Source of the DNA: JBCCQH01 sp039024435
GTDB taxonomy: Bacteria; Bacteroidota; Bacteroidia; J057; JADKCL01
Reading direction: 5' to 3'
Assembly: GCA_039024435.1 (NCBI GenBank)
Contig: JBCCQH010000039.1
Span: forward strand, 1-56,013
Length of the DNA stretch: 56,013 nt
Shown: positions 9,622 through 17,993 of the stretch, piece by piece
How the letters are laid out: each line of letters begins with the position of its first letter
Numbering within the stretch: the stretch's first letter is position 1
Made by a program: the position numbers and the translations under genes
The notes under the pieces: model-generated
The model's input: only the letters and a program-made list of their open reading frames with translations
The model's database searches: none
Told to the model about the DNA's origin: nothing

Positions 9622-9757
9622 TTACATTTTTGGGCTTGGGGGTGGCGAATTTGCCGACACTCCGCCGCGCAAACGACGGTTTTTTTGCCGAATGCCGGGA
9701 TTTCTTCCTTGTCCCTTTCTAATTTTCCGTAAGCGTGCTAATTTGCTCGGGTTTAGC

Positions 9758-9915
9758 GGCGGTTTAAAATTGGTTTGTGAAATTTGCTAGTGCAGATATT
9801 TTTGTCCATCGAAGCTCATTATGGAGTCCATCGCCCGAGCTATGGGCGAGGACATAGCGGAAGAGGGGCAGAAAAAGATGCCAGAGCAAAATCGCAGGAT
9901 TACATTTAAACCGCC
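9758..9915 (+). mobile_element. MITE-like element, copy 1
   Basis: This is a 158-bp element bounded by 11-bp terminal inverted repeats (GGCGGTTTAAA / TTTAAACCGCC). It carries an internal hairpin (CGCCC/GGGCG around GAGCTAT). A second copy in opposite orientation lies at 14391-14546; by eye they differ at about 11 positions plus a 2-base gap (~92% identity). It encodes no transposase and I see no clear target-site duplication. Confidence 0.65.
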
Positions 9916-9981
9916 TCTCAAAACGGCGAACCACATTGTTATTTATCAATCATCAACATCAATTTTTAGTCAATCATCGCA

Positions 9982-11208
9982 ATGAAGAAGTGTTTTACCC
10001 TTGTGTTTCCGTCGAGGACGGCAGTGCAAATTTCCTTGGGACGGTCCCTGTCCGTTACCGCAGTGGTGCTGGGCCTGTCCGGTACCGCAGCCCTGAAAGC
10101 CCAAAATTTTGATCCCTCAGTCACGGATCCGTTTAACATCGCTTCGGTCAACGAAGTCGCAGTGCCCGATTTGGTGGACATCGACAACGATGGTGATCTC
10201 GACCTGTTTGTCGGTGAGTTGGGGGATGACTTTGGCATCATCCAGTACTTTGAAAACATCGGTACGGCGCAGGCCCCAAATTACGCCGCCCCGATGTTGA
10301 ATCCGTTTGGCATTAGCGCAGTGAACCAGGAAGCGCATCCCCGCTTTGTGGACATTGACGGTGACGGCGACTTTGACCTGTTTGCCGGTGAGTTTGGCGG
10401 CGATATGATGTACATGGAAAATACCGGGACGGCGACGAGTCCGGCTTTTGCCGCTCCGCTGCGCAACCCTTTCAACCTCACTTCCTGCAACGACCAGGCG
10501 TACCTGTCCTTTCCCGATCTCGACGGGGACGGCGATTTCGACCTGATGGCCGGCGAAGTGGGCGGCACTCTGCAATTTTTTGACAACATCGGAACGGCGA
10601 CCGCTCCGGCTTTCGGTCCTTCGTTCCCGAATCCATTTGGGTTGCAGGATGTATCGGTGCTCTCTTCGCCGGCGGCCGCGGACCTCGATGGTGACGGGGA
10701 TTTTGACCTCATTGTGGGAGAGACTGAAGGCAATGTCCGGTACTTCGAAAATACCGGTTCTTCGTCGGCCCCCGCATTTGCCAGTCCGGTCCTGAATCCC
10801 TTCGGCATCGAGCAGGGCGACGAAGCGGCCGCTCCGACGCTCAAGGACATCGACAACGACGGCGATCTGGATCTGCTCATGGGGGAAGCCTTCGGTACGG
10901 TGCATTTCCAAGAAAATCAAGCCATTGTGTCCGCAGATGCCGCTCAGGCAGCATTTGCCTCCGTGCAGACATTCCCGAATCCCACGCAAGGCCGGGTGAC
11001 GGTGGCGGTCCGGGCAGACCGGCCGATTCAGAACCTCGAAGCGGTGGTGTACGACCTGACCGGTCGCCGCTTGTTCTCTCAAGCGATAGCTGTTCAGGGC
11101 GGAGAAGTGAACTTCTCGCTGGAGTTGGGCGAATTGGCAAGGGGAGTCTACCAACTGCAACTGAACAGTGACCGCGGCGTGGCCGTGGAGCAGATTGTTG
11201 TAGAATAA
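9982..11208 (+). CDS. Secreted FG-GAP/VCBS-like repeat protein with T9SS sorting domain
   Basis: This is a 408-residue secreted protein. After an N-terminal signal sequence of about 40 residues (ending near ALKAQ) it has five tandem repeats of about 55 residues. Each carries a Ca-binding-like D-x-D-x-D-G-D motif (DIDNDGDLDLFVGE, DIDGDGDFDLFAGE, DLDGDGDFDLMAGE, DLDGDGDFDLIVGE, DIDNDGDLDLLMGE), a (Y/F)FENIGTA-like strand and a NPFG(I/L) turn. The repeats probably close into a beta-propeller. The last ~85 residues are a T9SS type A sorting domain (TFPNPTQGRVTV ... LARGVYQLQL ... EQIVVE). Likely extracellular; ligand unknown. It lies just downstream of the MITE-like copy 1. Confidence 0.85.
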   Translation: MKKCFTLVFPSRTAVQISLGRSLSVTAVVLGLSGTAALKAQNFDPSVTDPFNIASVNEVAVPDLVDIDNDGDLDLFVGELGDDFGIIQYFENIGTAQAPNYAAPMLNPFGISAVNQEAHPRFVDIDGDGDFDLFAGEFGGDMMYMENTGTATSPAFAAPLRNPFNLTSCNDQAYLSFPDLDGDGDFDLMAGEVGGTLQFFDNIGTATAPAFGPSFPNPFGLQDVSVLSSPAAADLDGDGDFDLIVGETEGNVRYFENTGSSSAPAFASPVLNPFGIEQGDEAAAPTLKDIDNDGDLDLLMGEAFGTVHFQENQAIVSADAAQAAFASVQTFPNPTQGRVTVAVRADRPIQNLEAVVYDLTGRRLFSQAIAVQGGEVNFSLELGELARGVYQLQLNSDRGVAVEQIVVE

Positions 11209-11325
11209 TCCCGCGCGTGGCCGTAACCGGTCACGCAAGCGCAGCGAGAAACTGACCAAGGCAATTGAAGTCGGGGCGCGGACGGAGGTCCGCTTCCCGG
11301 CTTCTGCGTTTTTGGGGAGGCGGTT

Positions 11326-12420
11326 TTACTTCCGGGCGACGCGAAGCATGAACAGCGCGATGACGAAAAAGATGATGTTGGGGAGCCAGACGGCCAGCCA
11401 GGTGGGCATATTTTCCCCGGCAATCGCCTGACCGGTCACCACAAGCAGGACGTAGGCAAAAGCGATCACCAGACCGATCCCGATTTGCAACGGCGTCCCG
11501 CCCCGGCGTTTGCGGGTGGACACCGAAAACCCAATCAGGGTCAGAATAATCGCGGAAAATGGATAGGCAAAGCGCTCAAATTTCTCCCGGATGAGTTCAT
11601 CGGCGAGGCCGGAACCCCGCATCGTCTCCAGTTCGATGCTGGTGTACAGATCGTTCAGCGGGAGGCTTTTGGCGCGCATTTCTTTGATGAAGATATCGTC
11701 TGGGGTCAGCAACAGCGCCGTGTCCATGGTCATGAGGTGGGTCAGCTTTTCCTCTTTTCCGTCAAAGGTGTGGATTTTAACCCCTTCCAAGCGCCAGTTT
11801 TGCAGGGTATCGTTCCAGATGATCTTGGCCGCGTCGAGCTTTTTCTGGATGTCCTTGTCCTTTACCACCTCCATCGAAAACATATAGCCTTCCTTGATCC
11901 ACTGATTGAAGGAGTACAAGTACACAAAAGTTTCCTCTCCGGTATCCTCGTTGTAGCCGATCTTCTTGTGGATGTTGAGGTCGCGCATGACCAGCTTTTT
12001 CTTGAGGTATTCGTACTCAAAATCAATGCGGGCCTGGGTCGCCACCGGCACAATGTAGGCATTGAGATAGAAGGACCCCCCGGCCAACAGCAATGCGGTG
12101 ACAAAATAGGGCCCCAACACCCGCCAAAAGCTCACCCCGCCACTCAGGAGGGCGACGATCTCGGTATTGTTGGTCATCCGGGAAGTGAAGTAGATCACCG
12201 CCAGGAAAATGCAGATCGGACTCAGCAGGTTGCCGTAGAACAGGCAAAAATTGATGTAATAGCTGAAAATGAGCTTGTCAATCGGTGGTTGCCGCTCAAT
12301 GAAGTCGTCGATTTTCTCAGCCACGTCGATGACGATGGAGACGGCAAGAATGATCAACACCATGAAAAAGAAGGTGCCGATGAATTTGCGGACGATATAC
12401 CAGTCAACGATTTTCAGCAT
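11326..12420 (-). CDS. LptF/LptG family permease (YjgP/YjgQ)
   Basis: This inner-membrane protein belongs to the LptBFG ABC exporter that extracts lipopolysaccharide towards the LptC-A-D bridge. The 364-residue sequence has the family layout: three N-terminal transmembrane segments (about 14-34, 58-80, 98-120), a periplasmic beta-jellyroll domain (about 125-265), and three C-terminal segments (about 280-360), ending with FVIALFMLRVARK. Length matches the family. Whether it is the F or G paralogue cannot be decided here. A -7 promoter box lies 13 bases upstream of the start. It is convergent with the FG-GAP gene. Confidence 0.88.
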   Translation of the reverse strand: MLKIVDWYIVRKFIGTFFFMVLIILAVSIVIDVAEKIDDFIERQPPIDKLIFSYYINFCLFYGNLLSPICIFLAVIYFTSRMTNNTEIVALLSGGVSFWRVLGPYFVTALLLAGGSFYLNAYIVPVATQARIDFEYEYLKKKLVMRDLNIHKKIGYNEDTGEETFVYLYSFNQWIKEGYMFSMEVVKDKDIQKKLDAAKIIWNDTLQNWRLEGVKIHTFDGKEEKLTHLMTMDTALLLTPDDIFIKEMRAKSLPLNDLYTSIELETMRGSGLADELIREKFERFAYPFSAIILTLIGFSVSTRKRRGGTPLQIGIGLVIAFAYVLLVVTGQAIAGENMPTWLAVWLPNIIFFVIALFMLRVARK

Positions 12421-12433
12421 GGGCTGCGTCTGG

Positions 12434-12441
12434 CAAAAATA
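12434..12441 (-). promoter_or_regulatory. -7 promoter box (TATTTTTG) for the LptF/G-like gene
   Basis: On the minus strand this is an exact TAnnTTTG match ending 13 bases before the ATG at 12420, predicting a very short 5' leader of about 10 nt. Confidence 0.55.
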
Positions 12442-12565
12442 GGGGTAAAGGGATAGAAAAAAAATGAACGCCAGCGCTCCGGCGTCCCCGAGATTGATTT
12501 TGGAACCGGGCCTGGCGACTCAGCCGCAAAAACCGTACCGGAGTGATCGTATCTTGGTGAAATGA

Positions 12566-12598
12566 AAACGCCCCCGCAGCGAGGCTACCGGGGCGTTT
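12566..12598. terminator. Terminator-like hairpin in long intergenic region
   Basis: AAACGCCCC pairs with GGGGCGTTT around a 15-nt loop. A/T flanks allow it to act on either strand. It borders a composite hairpin at 12614-12661, so the pair may be the two ends of one short structured RNA. Confidence 0.55.
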
Positions 12599-12613
12599 CT
12601 GATTCCTATTCGC

Positions 12614-12661
12614 GTTAAGAGAGTTCTTAGCGAAGATTTTATCCAGTAAAAATCTCTTAAC
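12614..12661. other. Composite inverted repeat / structured RNA candidate
   Basis: GTTAAG (12614-12619) pairs with CTTAAC (12656-12661), and inside it AGATTTT (12634-12640) pairs with AAAATCT (12649-12655). GTTAAGAGA/TCTCTTAAC (9 bp) is an alternative, overlapping pairing. The next 34 bases towards 12566 lead to a terminator-like hairpin. No coding frame fits. It may be a small RNA on the minus strand or a regulatory leader. Confidence 0.35.
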
Positions 12662-12885
12662 AAAGGTCAATGTGAGAACAAAGAACGATTAGATCTAAAA
12701 ACTATTGGTAGGTCATTTCCGAAGAAGGGTCAATTCCTCGGTTGACAAGTCAATATTAAGGCGGTCGGGACCGGCTTCAAAGTCCCAATCTCAAGAATTC
12801 TTATAAAAATATTTGGGAGAGACCGCCGGAAATCGGCGTGTGGAGCCGCACGGCCCCATATTTTCCAATAAAAAGGAACGGCCAC

Positions 12886-13041
12886 AAAAAAAGCGCTCTC
12901 AAAGCAATTGCCCTGAGAGCGCCATCTCCTTGCGGAGTATCATTTCATTATTCAGTAGGAAAGAACGTCACTTAAATTCTATTGGCAGCCCTTATTTCCG
13001 TGGGCTACCATACAAACGTAGGGGTTTTGCGAGGAATATCG
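12886..13041 (-). ncRNA. Candidate small RNA with own promoter and terminator
   Basis: On the minus strand a -7 box (TATTTTTG, complement of 13045-13052) predicts a transcript starting near 13041. It ends at a strong terminator: GCGCTCTCA/TGAGAGCGC (9 bp, 12893-12901/12914-12922) followed on that strand by seven T. The ~155-nt body contains an 8-bp hairpin (GGTAGCCC/GGGCTGCC with one G-U pair, 10-nt loop) and a CTCC-GCAA-GGAG tetraloop hairpin next to the terminator. No open frame of note is inside. Size, isolation and hairpins would suit a 6S-like or other housekeeping RNA, but I could not run a covariance search. Confidence 0.45.
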
Positions 13042-13044
13042 GAG

Positions 13045-13052
13045 CAAAAATA
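13045..13052 (-). promoter_or_regulatory. -7 box (TATTTTTG) for candidate small RNA
   Basis: This is an exact TAnnTTTG match on the minus strand, preceded by an A/T-rich stretch with no clear -33 TTTG. The remaining intergenic sequence (13053-13694) holds no feature I can support; a 270-base open frame at 13285 lacks any recognisable protein character. Confidence 0.45.
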
Positions 13053-13694
13053 TCATTATTCTTATAAATTATAAATGAGAAATATATGGATTTAAATCTT
13101 ATAACGACATTTTTAAGTCTTTATTTTGACTTCATTCTAATGAAAAATAGATGTCGGGAAAATAATTTTTCCGAAAAAACGCACTTGGTGGATGTAATGG
13201 TTCCAGGAGGCCCGTCATCCTGATGAACGCAACAATAAATGATCAACAAATTCTGGAAGAACGCGCCTTTTATGTTTCTGTGAAATGACCTTTGAACTTT
13301 GTCATCAACTCGATTTTGTTTTTACATCTGCTTTTTACCGATTTGTTGCCTTTGACTTTGCGCGTTGGGGACGCGCTGGTTTTTCCCCGGGCTCAGATAA
13401 GGTTGGGGGATCGGGATTCCTGGTTTTGGTGATGCTTTTGCCGGCTTTGCTTGTGGTTCAGGGTTTTACCCCAAAAATCTGCGCAACCTCACCGGGAAAG
13501 CCCGAGCCAAGCGGCAAAATTCTGACGGCTTCAAATTGTACATCAGATCGTTGACCGAAAGATAGCTGAGGAATTGGTCCGGGGATGGGCCGCGTTCGTC
13601 GGCGGATGTCGGCAAATGGCTGGCTGCGGGCGAGGAGAAATTTGCGGCTTGGGCTTTGCCGGGCTAAATTGGGGACCAAATTCAATTGACTCCT

Positions 13695-14360
13695 ATGGCC
13701 GATCAACACGCTTTTATTGCCTATGCGGCAGCCCAATACCCCGAGTCCGAGATGCTGGAACGCAGCCAGGAATTCCACCATTTTATGGATCAGCGGCGCA
13801 GTTTGCGCGATTTTTCGGATCGGCCGGTGCCGCAGGCGCTGATGGAGCACCTGATCATGACGGCGTCCACCGCGCCGAGCGGGGCGCACAAGCAGCCTTG
13901 GACGTTTTGCCTCGTCGGCGATCCGGCGATCAAAACCGAGATCCGCAAAGCGGCCGAAAAAGAAGAATACGAAAGCTACCACAACCGCATGACGGAAGAA
14001 TGGCTGGAAGACCTCGCCCCGATTGGGACCGACTGGAACAAACCTTTTTTGGAGACGGCGCCCTGGCTCGTGGTTTGCTTCAAGCGCGCTTACGAGTGGG
14101 TGGACGGAGAAAAACGCAAAAACTACTACGTCAATGACTCAGTGGGCCTGGCCTGCGGCTTTTTTCTCGCGGCGGTTCACCAAGCCGGATTGGTCGCTTT
14201 GACCCACACACCGAGCCCGATGGATTTTCTGAAAAAGATCCTCCAGCGCCCGGACAACGAGCGCCCCTTTTTGCTCATGCCGGTGGGCTATCCCGCGGAA
14301 GGTGCTCAGGTGCCCGATCTCAAGCGCAAGCCCTTGGACGAGGTCATGGTCAAGTACTGA
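13695..14360 (+). CDS. Nitroreductase-family flavoprotein, iodotyrosine-deiodinase-like
   Basis: This is a predicted FMN-dependent soluble enzyme of 221 residues. The FMN-phosphate binding signature RRSLRDFSDRPVP lies at about 34-46, followed by TASTAPSGAHKQPWTF and, near the C-terminus, LTHTPSPMDFL and NERPFLLMPVGYPAEGAQVPD. The segment EYESYHNRMTEEWLEDLAPIGTDWNKPFLETAPWL corresponds to the lid region of IYD-type proteins. This pattern is much closer to bacterial homologues of iodotyrosine deiodinase than to NfsA/NfsB. The frame is open from a TTG at 13686, but ATG 13695 (MADQHAF) is the better start. The natural bacterial substrate is unknown; reductive dehalogenation of halotyrosines is the family expectation. 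It is followed by the MITE-like copy 2. Confidence 0.85.
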   Translation: MADQHAFIAYAAAQYPESEMLERSQEFHHFMDQRRSLRDFSDRPVPQALMEHLIMTASTAPSGAHKQPWTFCLVGDPAIKTEIRKAAEKEEYESYHNRMTEEWLEDLAPIGTDWNKPFLETAPWLVVCFKRAYEWVDGEKRKNYYVNDSVGLACGFFLAAVHQAGLVALTHTPSPMDFLKKILQRPDNERPFLLMPVGYPAEGAQVPDLKRKPLDEVMVKY

Positions 14361-14390
14361 AGCGCCCGGTTGCGAGCGGCTTTACTTAGA

Positions 14391-14546
14391 GGCGGTTTAA
14401 ATTAAATCCGGCGATTTTACTCTGGCATCTTTTTCCGCCCCTCTTCCGCTATGTCCTCGCCCATAGCTCGGGCGATGGACTCCATAATGAGCTTCGAGGG
14501 ACAAAAACCTGAAATAGCAAATTTCACAAATCAATTTTAAACGGCC
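14391..14546 (-). mobile_element. MITE-like element, copy 2 (inverted relative to copy 1)
   Basis: This 156-bp copy has ends GGCGGTTTAA and TTTAAACGGCC (one mismatch in the terminal repeat). It overlaps the 3' end of the minus-strand gene at 14524-15840: that gene's stop codon and about its last six codons lie inside the element. See copy 1 at 9758. Confidence 0.65.
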
Positions 14547-15840
14547 CCTTACCTGAGAAGTTAAGCGAATATCCCAATTGCACCGCCAGCCAGCGAGCGC
14601 GCAGGTCCGGCGGGGAAAAGGACCGGGTGACGTGTTGGCCGGCATTGACCCGCAACAAAAAGCCTTGATTTCCCCGCAAAGGCGTCCACAGTTCGAGCCC
14701 CCCACCGACCGCAAGTTCGGTCGGTTGGATCCGAAGAAGGGCAACCAAATCTCGGTCAGAATAGCTATAATCATTGGAGACGCCATTTCTGGTAACGCGT
14801 TGGGTCCCATCGCCGCGCAGTTCCGTGTTGAGCACGAGGTAGGGACCGGCAAACGCCCGAATTTGGATCCGATCCCCGAAATAGAATTTTGGCAGGATAG
14901 CAATCCGATTTTGTACTGAGCGACCGTTCAGGACGGAGGCATCCTGGTAGTCATCGGCAAAGGGACTGATGGAGTAGCTGTCGAACCGCCAGTCCAGATC
15001 GATCCGGCGCGGCGCCAGGTCCCAGTTTCCCGCCAATCCGAATAATTTACTGATGCGCAGGTCCAGTCCCAGGCCCCCGATAAAGGCCGGAGCAACCTTC
15101 CGGGAATTTACCTCGACGAAGATCCCCCCACCTTGGCCGCCCAAGCGAAACTCGCCCGATTCGTAGAGCGCGCCCAATTGTACGCCTCCGTAGAGCGAGC
15201 CGGACCATTGGGGAAACGGATTGTCTTTGCGTTCGGCACGGCGGGCTTGCCGTTCCGCGCGCCGGCGCCGAAAGGCTTCGGTTTCATATCCGTTGCCGAT
15301 GGTGTAGCCCAGTTCGAAGGTAGGGTTGAAGATGCCGCTGACCGCGCCGGGATCTTCCAAATTGCCGAGCACGCCCACAAAAACGCCCCCCCGGAAGAAA
15401 AATCCTCCCTCGCGGGCCTGGCGGCGGTAGCCGACGAAGCCTCCCGGCATGGTCACCCAGCCGGGAACCGGAATCAAATCGGTATTGCCTTGGGTCAGGT
15501 AAAAGTCCTGCAGAACATTGAGGCTGGCCTCCACGTCAAAGTGGCCCGTGGCTCGGCCAAGGATGAGGCTAATCCCTGCGGAAAAACTTCGGCCATGCCT
15601 AGAAAAAACACTCGAATCGGTACGCAGGTTGCGGCCGGGCAGCCCAAGGCGGGCCCCGAGATTCCAGCTTTCCTTGCGTACGAGCAAGTGACTCACATTG
15701 AGACTGTAATACTGATTGTGGCCCAGGAAGCCCACCGAGATCGAGGTCGGGGAGCGCAACTCCGGTTGGGCCCATAGGTGGCGCAACGGCAGGGCAATGA
15801 TGAAGGTGAGCAAGCAGATTTTTCTGAGGTAGGTTTTCAT
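14524..15840 (-). CDS. Secreted beta-rich protein, probable outer-membrane barrel, C-terminus formed by a MITE-like insertion
   Basis: This 438-residue protein has a signal peptide (MKTYLRKICLLTFIIALPLRHLWAQ). The body consists of alternating hydrophobic/polar strands rich in G, Y, F and W (SISVGFLGHNQYYSLNVSHLL, GGFFFRGGVFVGVLG, WLAVQLGYSLNF), as in outer-membrane beta-barrels. A basic linker EAFRRRRAERQARRAERK interrupts it near residue 195. The natural barrel probably ends at GYSLNF; the last residues PFKIDL and the stop codon are encoded by the terminal repeat of the MITE-like element at 14391-14546. I recognise no named family. It follows the ABC exporter gene in the same direction with a 117-bp gap. 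Confidence 0.7.
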   Translation of the reverse strand: MKTYLRKICLLTFIIALPLRHLWAQPELRSPTSISVGFLGHNQYYSLNVSHLLVRKESWNLGARLGLPGRNLRTDSSVFSRHGRSFSAGISLILGRATGHFDVEASLNVLQDFYLTQGNTDLIPVPGWVTMPGGFVGYRRQAREGGFFFRGGVFVGVLGNLEDPGAVSGIFNPTFELGYTIGNGYETEAFRRRRAERQARRAERKDNPFPQWSGSLYGGVQLGALYESGEFRLGGQGGGIFVEVNSRKVAPAFIGGLGLDLRISKLFGLAGNWDLAPRRIDLDWRFDSYSISPFADDYQDASVLNGRSVQNRIAILPKFYFGDRIQIRAFAGPYLVLNTELRGDGTQRVTRNGVSNDYSYSDRDLVALLRIQPTELAVGGGLELWTPLRGNQGFLLRVNAGQHVTRSFSPPDLRARWLAVQLGYSLNFSGKGPFKIDL

Positions 15841-15957
15841 GGTTCTTTTCGGTATACCATGAATCTACCCCAAAATTTTTTTTCGACCAAACCCAATTGC
15901 CGAGATCTTACGTTCTCAGCGTTGTTTCGGGAACTAGAGTGGGAACGCTGGTCGGGC

Positions 15958-17763
15958 TCAGTCTGCCTGCAACTGCAACTGCACGAGCTTGCTGTAAAGG
16001 CCGTCTTTTTGCATCGCCAGTTCGGTGTGGGTGCCTGATTCGACGATCTGGCCCTCGCTCAGGACATAAATGCGGTCCACGTTGCGGATGGTCCCGAGGC
16101 GGTGGGCGATGATCAGCGTGGTCCGGTTTTCCATGAGTCGGTCGAGGGCTTCCTGGACCAGAGACTCCGATTCTGCATCCAGAGAGGAAGTGGCTTCATC
16201 CAGGATGAGGATCTTGGGATCTTTGAGGATGGCCCGGGCGATGGCCAGGCGCTGACGCTGACCGCCGGACAGTTTTACGCCGCGTTCGCCGACCACGGTG
16301 TCCATGCCTTCCGGGAAATCCTCGATGAAATCGAGGGCATTGGCCTTGCGGGCGGCTTCTCGAACCGCGGCCTCACTGGCATTGAGGTTGCCGTAGGCGA
16401 TATTTTCTCGGATACTACCGCCAAAAAGGATGACTTCCTGCGGAACCACCCCGATCAGTTGCCTGAGGGTGTTGAGCGAGTAGGCTTCGAGCGGTTTTCC
16501 ATCGATGGAAATACGACCACGATTTGCCTCGTAAAAGCGGAGCAGAAGCTGGACGATGGTGCTTTTGCCTGCCCCACTGGATCCCGCAAGGGCGACTTTT
16601 GCACCAGCGGGAATATGGAGATTGATACCCTGCAGCACCTCGGATTCCGGGCGCGAGGGGTAGGTGAAGTGTACCTGCGCGTATTGCACTTCGCCGGCAA
16701 CCGTCACCAAGTCAAATTCTTGCTCCTTGGCGGGATCGCTTTCGGGAGCTTCATCCAAGATCTCTTTCAGGCGCTCGGTAGCGCCTACCGCTTTCAAAAT
16801 ATCCCCGTAGACCGTCGGCAGTCCGCCTAGAGATCCCCCGATGAAGGCCATGTACAGGATGAAGGCAAACAGATCGCCGATTTCAATGGCCCCGTCCATG
16901 ACCATATGGCCCCCATACCAAATCACCGCCACAAACGATCCAAACAGGGAAACGATGATAAAAGTAATCAACAATCCCCGGGAAGTATCGGTGCGAATGG
17001 CGTTGCGCACCACGTTGCCAAGGGCGGTACGGTAGCGCTTGATTTCGAAAAGCTCATTGGTGAATGCCTTTACAACTGAGATGTTGTGGAGGCTTTCTTC
17101 CAAGACAACATTGGTCTCGGCGAGGTCGTCCTGGGTTTTCTTGGAGTGGCGGCGGATGAAGCGGCCAAAAATCGCGCCGATGATCACCAAGGGTGGAAAG
17201 ATCGCCAACATAAACAGGGCCAATCGTGGGGTACTCACCAGGATAATCACGATGCCACCCACTAACGAAGCAATTTGCCGAAAAAACTCAGCTAAGGTGG
17301 TCGAAAGGACGTTCTGCAACTGTTGGACATCGGCCGTGATGCGCGAGGTAAGCTCTCCGACGCGGCGTTGCTCAAAGAAGAAGAGGGGCAGAAACAACAA
17401 GCGCTGGTAGAGGTCCTGCCGGATATCGGCCATGGAGCGCTGGGTGACTACCGAGAAGGTGTAGACCCGCAAAAAGGAAAAAATGCCCTGGGCCAGCACC
17501 ACCGCGATCAGCAGGATGGCAATTTCATCGATGCGCTCCAATACAAAATCGGAATCGCCGGTGGCGGAATTGACCAACTCTCCCAAGATGTAGGGAAATC
17601 CGAGCGAGGTTACTGCGGACAGCACCAAGAAGACAATCCCAAAGATATACAACCATTTGTAGGGGAGAAGATAGGACAGCATCTTGCGGGCGGTTTTCCA
17701 TCCTTCTTTGCTGACTTTCACTCTTTCGCGCTTGCCGCGATTGCGGTATAATCCTGCTGCCAT
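15958..17763 (-). CDS. ABC exporter, fused permease/ATPase (MsbA/LmrA type)
   Basis: This is a half-transporter of 601 residues that works as a homodimer or heterodimer in the inner membrane, exporting lipids or drugs. Six transmembrane segments occupy residues ~38-320. The nucleotide-binding domain has all key motifs: Walker A GSSGAGKST (394-402), signature LSGGQ (498-502), Walker B ILILDE (518-523) with the catalytic Glu 523, and H-loop His 554. No residue is lost. The ATG at 17761-17763 is preceded by a -7 box 32 bases upstream. Substrate cannot be inferred; MsbA-like lipid A export is possible but other exporters share this architecture. Confidence 0.9.
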   Translation of the reverse strand: MAAGLYRNRGKRERVKVSKEGWKTARKMLSYLLPYKWLYIFGIVFLVLSAVTSLGFPYILGELVNSATGDSDFVLERIDEIAILLIAVVLAQGIFSFLRVYTFSVVTQRSMADIRQDLYQRLLFLPLFFFEQRRVGELTSRITADVQQLQNVLSTTLAEFFRQIASLVGGIVIILVSTPRLALFMLAIFPPLVIIGAIFGRFIRRHSKKTQDDLAETNVVLEESLHNISVVKAFTNELFEIKRYRTALGNVVRNAIRTDTSRGLLITFIIVSLFGSFVAVIWYGGHMVMDGAIEIGDLFAFILYMAFIGGSLGGLPTVYGDILKAVGATERLKEILDEAPESDPAKEQEFDLVTVAGEVQYAQVHFTYPSRPESEVLQGINLHIPAGAKVALAGSSGAGKSTIVQLLLRFYEANRGRISIDGKPLEAYSLNTLRQLIGVVPQEVILFGGSIRENIAYGNLNASEAAVREAARKANALDFIEDFPEGMDTVVGERGVKLSGGQRQRLAIARAILKDPKILILDEATSSLDAESESLVQEALDRLMENRTTLIIAHRLGTIRNVDRIYVLSEGQIVESGTHTELAMQKDGLYSKLVQLQLQAD

Positions 17764-17795
17764 CGGTACTACAACTGCCTTAATTAGAATCAGTT

Positions 17796-17803
17796 CAAAG
17801 CTA
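17796..17803 (-). promoter_or_regulatory. -7 promoter box (TAGCTTTG) for the ABC exporter gene
   Basis: This is an exact TAnnTTTG match on the minus strand, 32 bases before the ATG at 17763. It is back-to-back with the hemB promoter, in a 230-bp divergent intergenic region. Confidence 0.5.
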
Positions 17804-17981
17804 AGGGAAAATAATGAAGCGGGATCGACAAATTTTTGTGCGGTAGGACGGGAAGCTTACGTTTTGTCACAAGCGGAAAGGAATGCCGCAGCTTAAGGCA
17901 GCGAGGCAAGCACCCCGGTGATCTGGGGCAATTTTCTCCAGGAAAACTGAGGGTAAACTGCCTTTCCTGGGGCGAAATGTC

Positions 17982-17989
17982 TAACTTTG
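17982..17989 (+). promoter_or_regulatory. -7 promoter box (TAACTTTG) four bases before hemB ATG
   Basis: This is an exact TAnnTTTG match ending four bases before the hemB ATG at 17994. Transcription would start at or next to the start codon, implying a leaderless hemB-rpe mRNA. Confidence 0.5.
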
Positions 17990-17993
17990 CGCC

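Noticed and set aside
11278..11293. Terminator between the FG-GAP and LptF/G-like genes
   Set aside because: GCGGAC-GGAG-GTCCGC forms a short stem but lacks a T-run on either side.
13285..13554. Possible small gene of 89 codons
   Set aside because: It shows no recognisable family, a poor start context and atypical composition; the segment looks like unannotated or decayed intergenic DNA.
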